Assembly: GCA_013153825.1 (NCBI GenBank)
Contig: JAADDP010000195.1
Location: 1-7,078, forward strand
Source: Campylobacterota bacterium
GTDB taxonomy: Bacteria > Campylobacterota > Campylobacteria > Campylobacterales > Sulfurovaceae
Reading direction: 5' to 3'
Length of the DNA stretch: 7,078 nt
Below, one piece after another: positions 5,962 to 7,078 of the stretch. The translations under genes and the position numbers were made by a program. Under the pieces are notes generated by a model. The model saw only the letters and a list, made by a program, of their open reading frames with translations, was not told the DNA's origin and searched no databases. Within the stretch, counting starts at the first letter, position 1. Every line of letters begins with the position of its first letter.

Positions 5962-7078
5962 ATGATAAGAGTTGTAAAGAGAGATGGGAGAGTTGAACCC
6001 TTAGATATAAAAAAAATCCAAAAATATACAGCCGATGCTGTGGCTGGTCTAAAAAATGTTAGTCAGAGTGAGTTAGAAGTTGATGCAAAACTCCAATTTA
6101 GGGATATGATTAGCACAGAGGATATTCAACAGACAATTATAAAGACTGCAGTTGATAAGATAGATATAGATAGACCAGATTGGACATTTGTAGCCTCTAG
6201 ACTCTTCTTATATGACCTCTACCATAAGGTGAGTGGATTTACGGGCTATCAGCACCTAAGAGACTATTTTGAAAGAGGAGAGAGGGAGGGGGTAATTCTC
6301 CTTGGGCTAAAAGATAAATATGACTTAGATGATTTAAATGAGCATATTAGACCAGAAAGAGACCTTCAATTTACATATTTAGGGATAAAGACCCTATATG
6401 ATAGATACCTCCTCAAAGATAGAGAGGGAAATCCAATAGAGCTACCTCAACAACTATTTATGGGTGTGGCTATGTTTTTGGCTCAAAATGAGGAGAATAG
6501 ACAATATTGGGCTAAAGAGTTTTATGATGTAATCTCAAAATTTGAAGTTATGGTGGCAACTCCTACACTTAGTAATGGAAGAACCCCTAGGCATCAGCTC
6601 AGCTCATGTTTCCCAAAAGGTGAAAAGGTCTTAACAGATAGAGGTTTTAAAAATATAGAGGATATAGAAGTTAATGATTTTGTTGTAACCCATAAAAATA
6701 GATTTAAAAGAGTCTATGAGCTTCTAAAAAGAGAATATGATGGAAAGCTATATAAATTTAATATATCAGGACTTGAAAAGGATACTCTAAAATGCACAGA
6801 GGAACATCCAATCTTAGCAATTAAAAATCTAGATGACTCATCTCAACCAGAGTGGATAGAGGCTAAAGATATTGAGATTGGAGACTTTGTAAAAGTTATA
6901 TATCATACAGATAGTATAGATAATATAGAAGATAGATTTTCAAAAGTAGAAAATATTGAAATAGAGACAGTAAAAGAAACAGTATATAATCTTGAGGTAG
7001 AAGATGACCATAGTTATGTGGTAAATAATATAGCAGTCCATAACTGCTATATAGGCTCAACTCCAGATAATATAGAGG
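5962..7078 (+). CDS. nrdA: ribonucleoside-diphosphate reductase class Ia large subunit, intein-containing, cut by right edge
   Basis: NrdA reduces ribonucleoside diphosphates to deoxy forms together with the di-iron radical subunit NrdB. The frame runs unbroken for 372 codons to the window edge. Residues 1 to about 90 are an ATP-cone allosteric domain: VVKRDGRVEPLDIKKI at the start, then LQFRDMISTEDIQQTIIK, as in E. coli NrdA. Residues to 215 match the start of the catalytic barrel domain, including TPTLSNGRTPRHQLSS (200-215). A 146-residue intein follows (216-361), and the host protein resumes with CYIGSTPDNIE (362-372). Cys362 therefore corresponds to Cys225 of E. coli, one of the redox-active pair, and the intein must be removed for activity. 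Start: ATG 3 nt after the purB stop, with GGGGA (5947-5951) as a likely ribosome site. The remaining catalytic part lies outside the window. Confidence 0.95.
   Translation, partial: MIRVVKRDGRVEPLDIKKIQKYTADAVAGLKNVSQSELEVDAKLQFRDMISTEDIQQTIIKTAVDKIDIDRPDWTFVASRLFLYDLYHKVSGFTGYQHLRDYFERGEREGVILLGLKDKYDLDDLNEHIRPERDLQFTYLGIKTLYDRYLLKDREGNPIELPQQLFMGVAMFLAQNEENRQYWAKEFYDVISKFEVMVATPTLSNGRTPRHQLSSCFPKGEKVLTDRGFKNIEDIEVNDFVVTHKNRFKRVYELLKREYDGKLYKFNISGLEKDTLKCTEEHPILAIKNLDDSSQPEWIEAKDIEIGDFVKVIYHTDSIDNIEDRFSKVENIEIETVKETVYNLEVEDDHSYVVNNIAVHNCYIGSTPDNIE
6607..7044 (+). mobile_element. mini-intein (146 aa) inserted before the catalytic cysteine of NrdA
   Basis: This is an in-frame protein-splicing element. 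Intein residue 1 is the nucleophile Cys in CFPKGEKVLTDRGFKNIEDI (block A). Block B is KCTEEHP, with Thr64 and His67 of the TxxH motif. EWIEAKDIEIGDFVKV (82-97) fits the region before the endonuclease site in larger inteins. Block F is VYNLEVEDDHSYV (126-138), and block G ends VHN with penultimate His145 and terminal Asn146, followed by Cys+1 of the host. All class 1 splicing residues are present. Only about 28 residues separate the two splicing halves, so no homing endonuclease is encoded and the element cannot home by itself. Naturally small inteins of this kind are known, for example the 134-residue one in Methanothermobacter ribonucleotide reductase. Its middle is very AT-rich (12 G or C in 6901-6960). 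Boundaries are exact if the Cys1 and Asn-Cys assignments hold. Confidence 0.93.

Noticed and set aside
6607..7044. Reading nrdA as disrupted or frameshifted because the family match stops at 215
   Set aside because: The frame remains open, all intein splicing blocks are present, and the NrdA match resumes exactly after the terminal Asn, so this is an intein and not damage.

Overview
The window looks like a piece of a Campylobacterota (epsilonproteobacterial) chromosome. It is AT-rich, uses ATA and AGA codons heavily, and has good TATAAT-type -10 boxes with poor -35 boxes. The tight purB-nrdA pair matches the order I recall from Campylobacter jejuni (Cj0023-Cj0024). The genus cannot be fixed from the sequence.

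Layout: 1-209 is AT-rich leader with no convincing gene. cbiD (cobalamin biosynthesis, +) occupies 210-1208 and runs 46 bp into the convergent gene at 1163-1963 (-), which encodes a probable exported protein of unknown function built from two copies of one module. Positions 1964-2091 hold that gene's promoter and a hairpin at its predicted transcript start. feoB (2092-4197, -) and feoA (4190-4420, -) form an overlapping ferrous-iron uptake operon, with a Fur-box-like sequence over the -10 of the feoA promoter. The divergent spacer 4421-4623 also carries a long imperfect inverted repeat. purB (4624-5958, +) is followed 3 nt later by nrdA (5962 to the right edge, +), the class Ia ribonucleotide reductase large subunit.

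The most striking element is a complete 146-residue mini-intein in nrdA (6607-7044). It has splicing motifs at both ends and no room for a homing endonuclease. It sits directly before the cysteine equivalent to the redox-active Cys225 of E. coli NrdA, so the intact N-terminal active-site region forms only after protein splicing. A second signal is at the base-word level: I found no GATC anywhere in the 7,078 bases, where composition predicts roughly 20.

Functionally the window combines nucleotide supply (purB, nrdA), iron uptake (feoAB), one cobalamin-ring methylation step (cbiD) and one exported orphan. I see no CRISPR array, tRNA, rRNA or insertion sequence.
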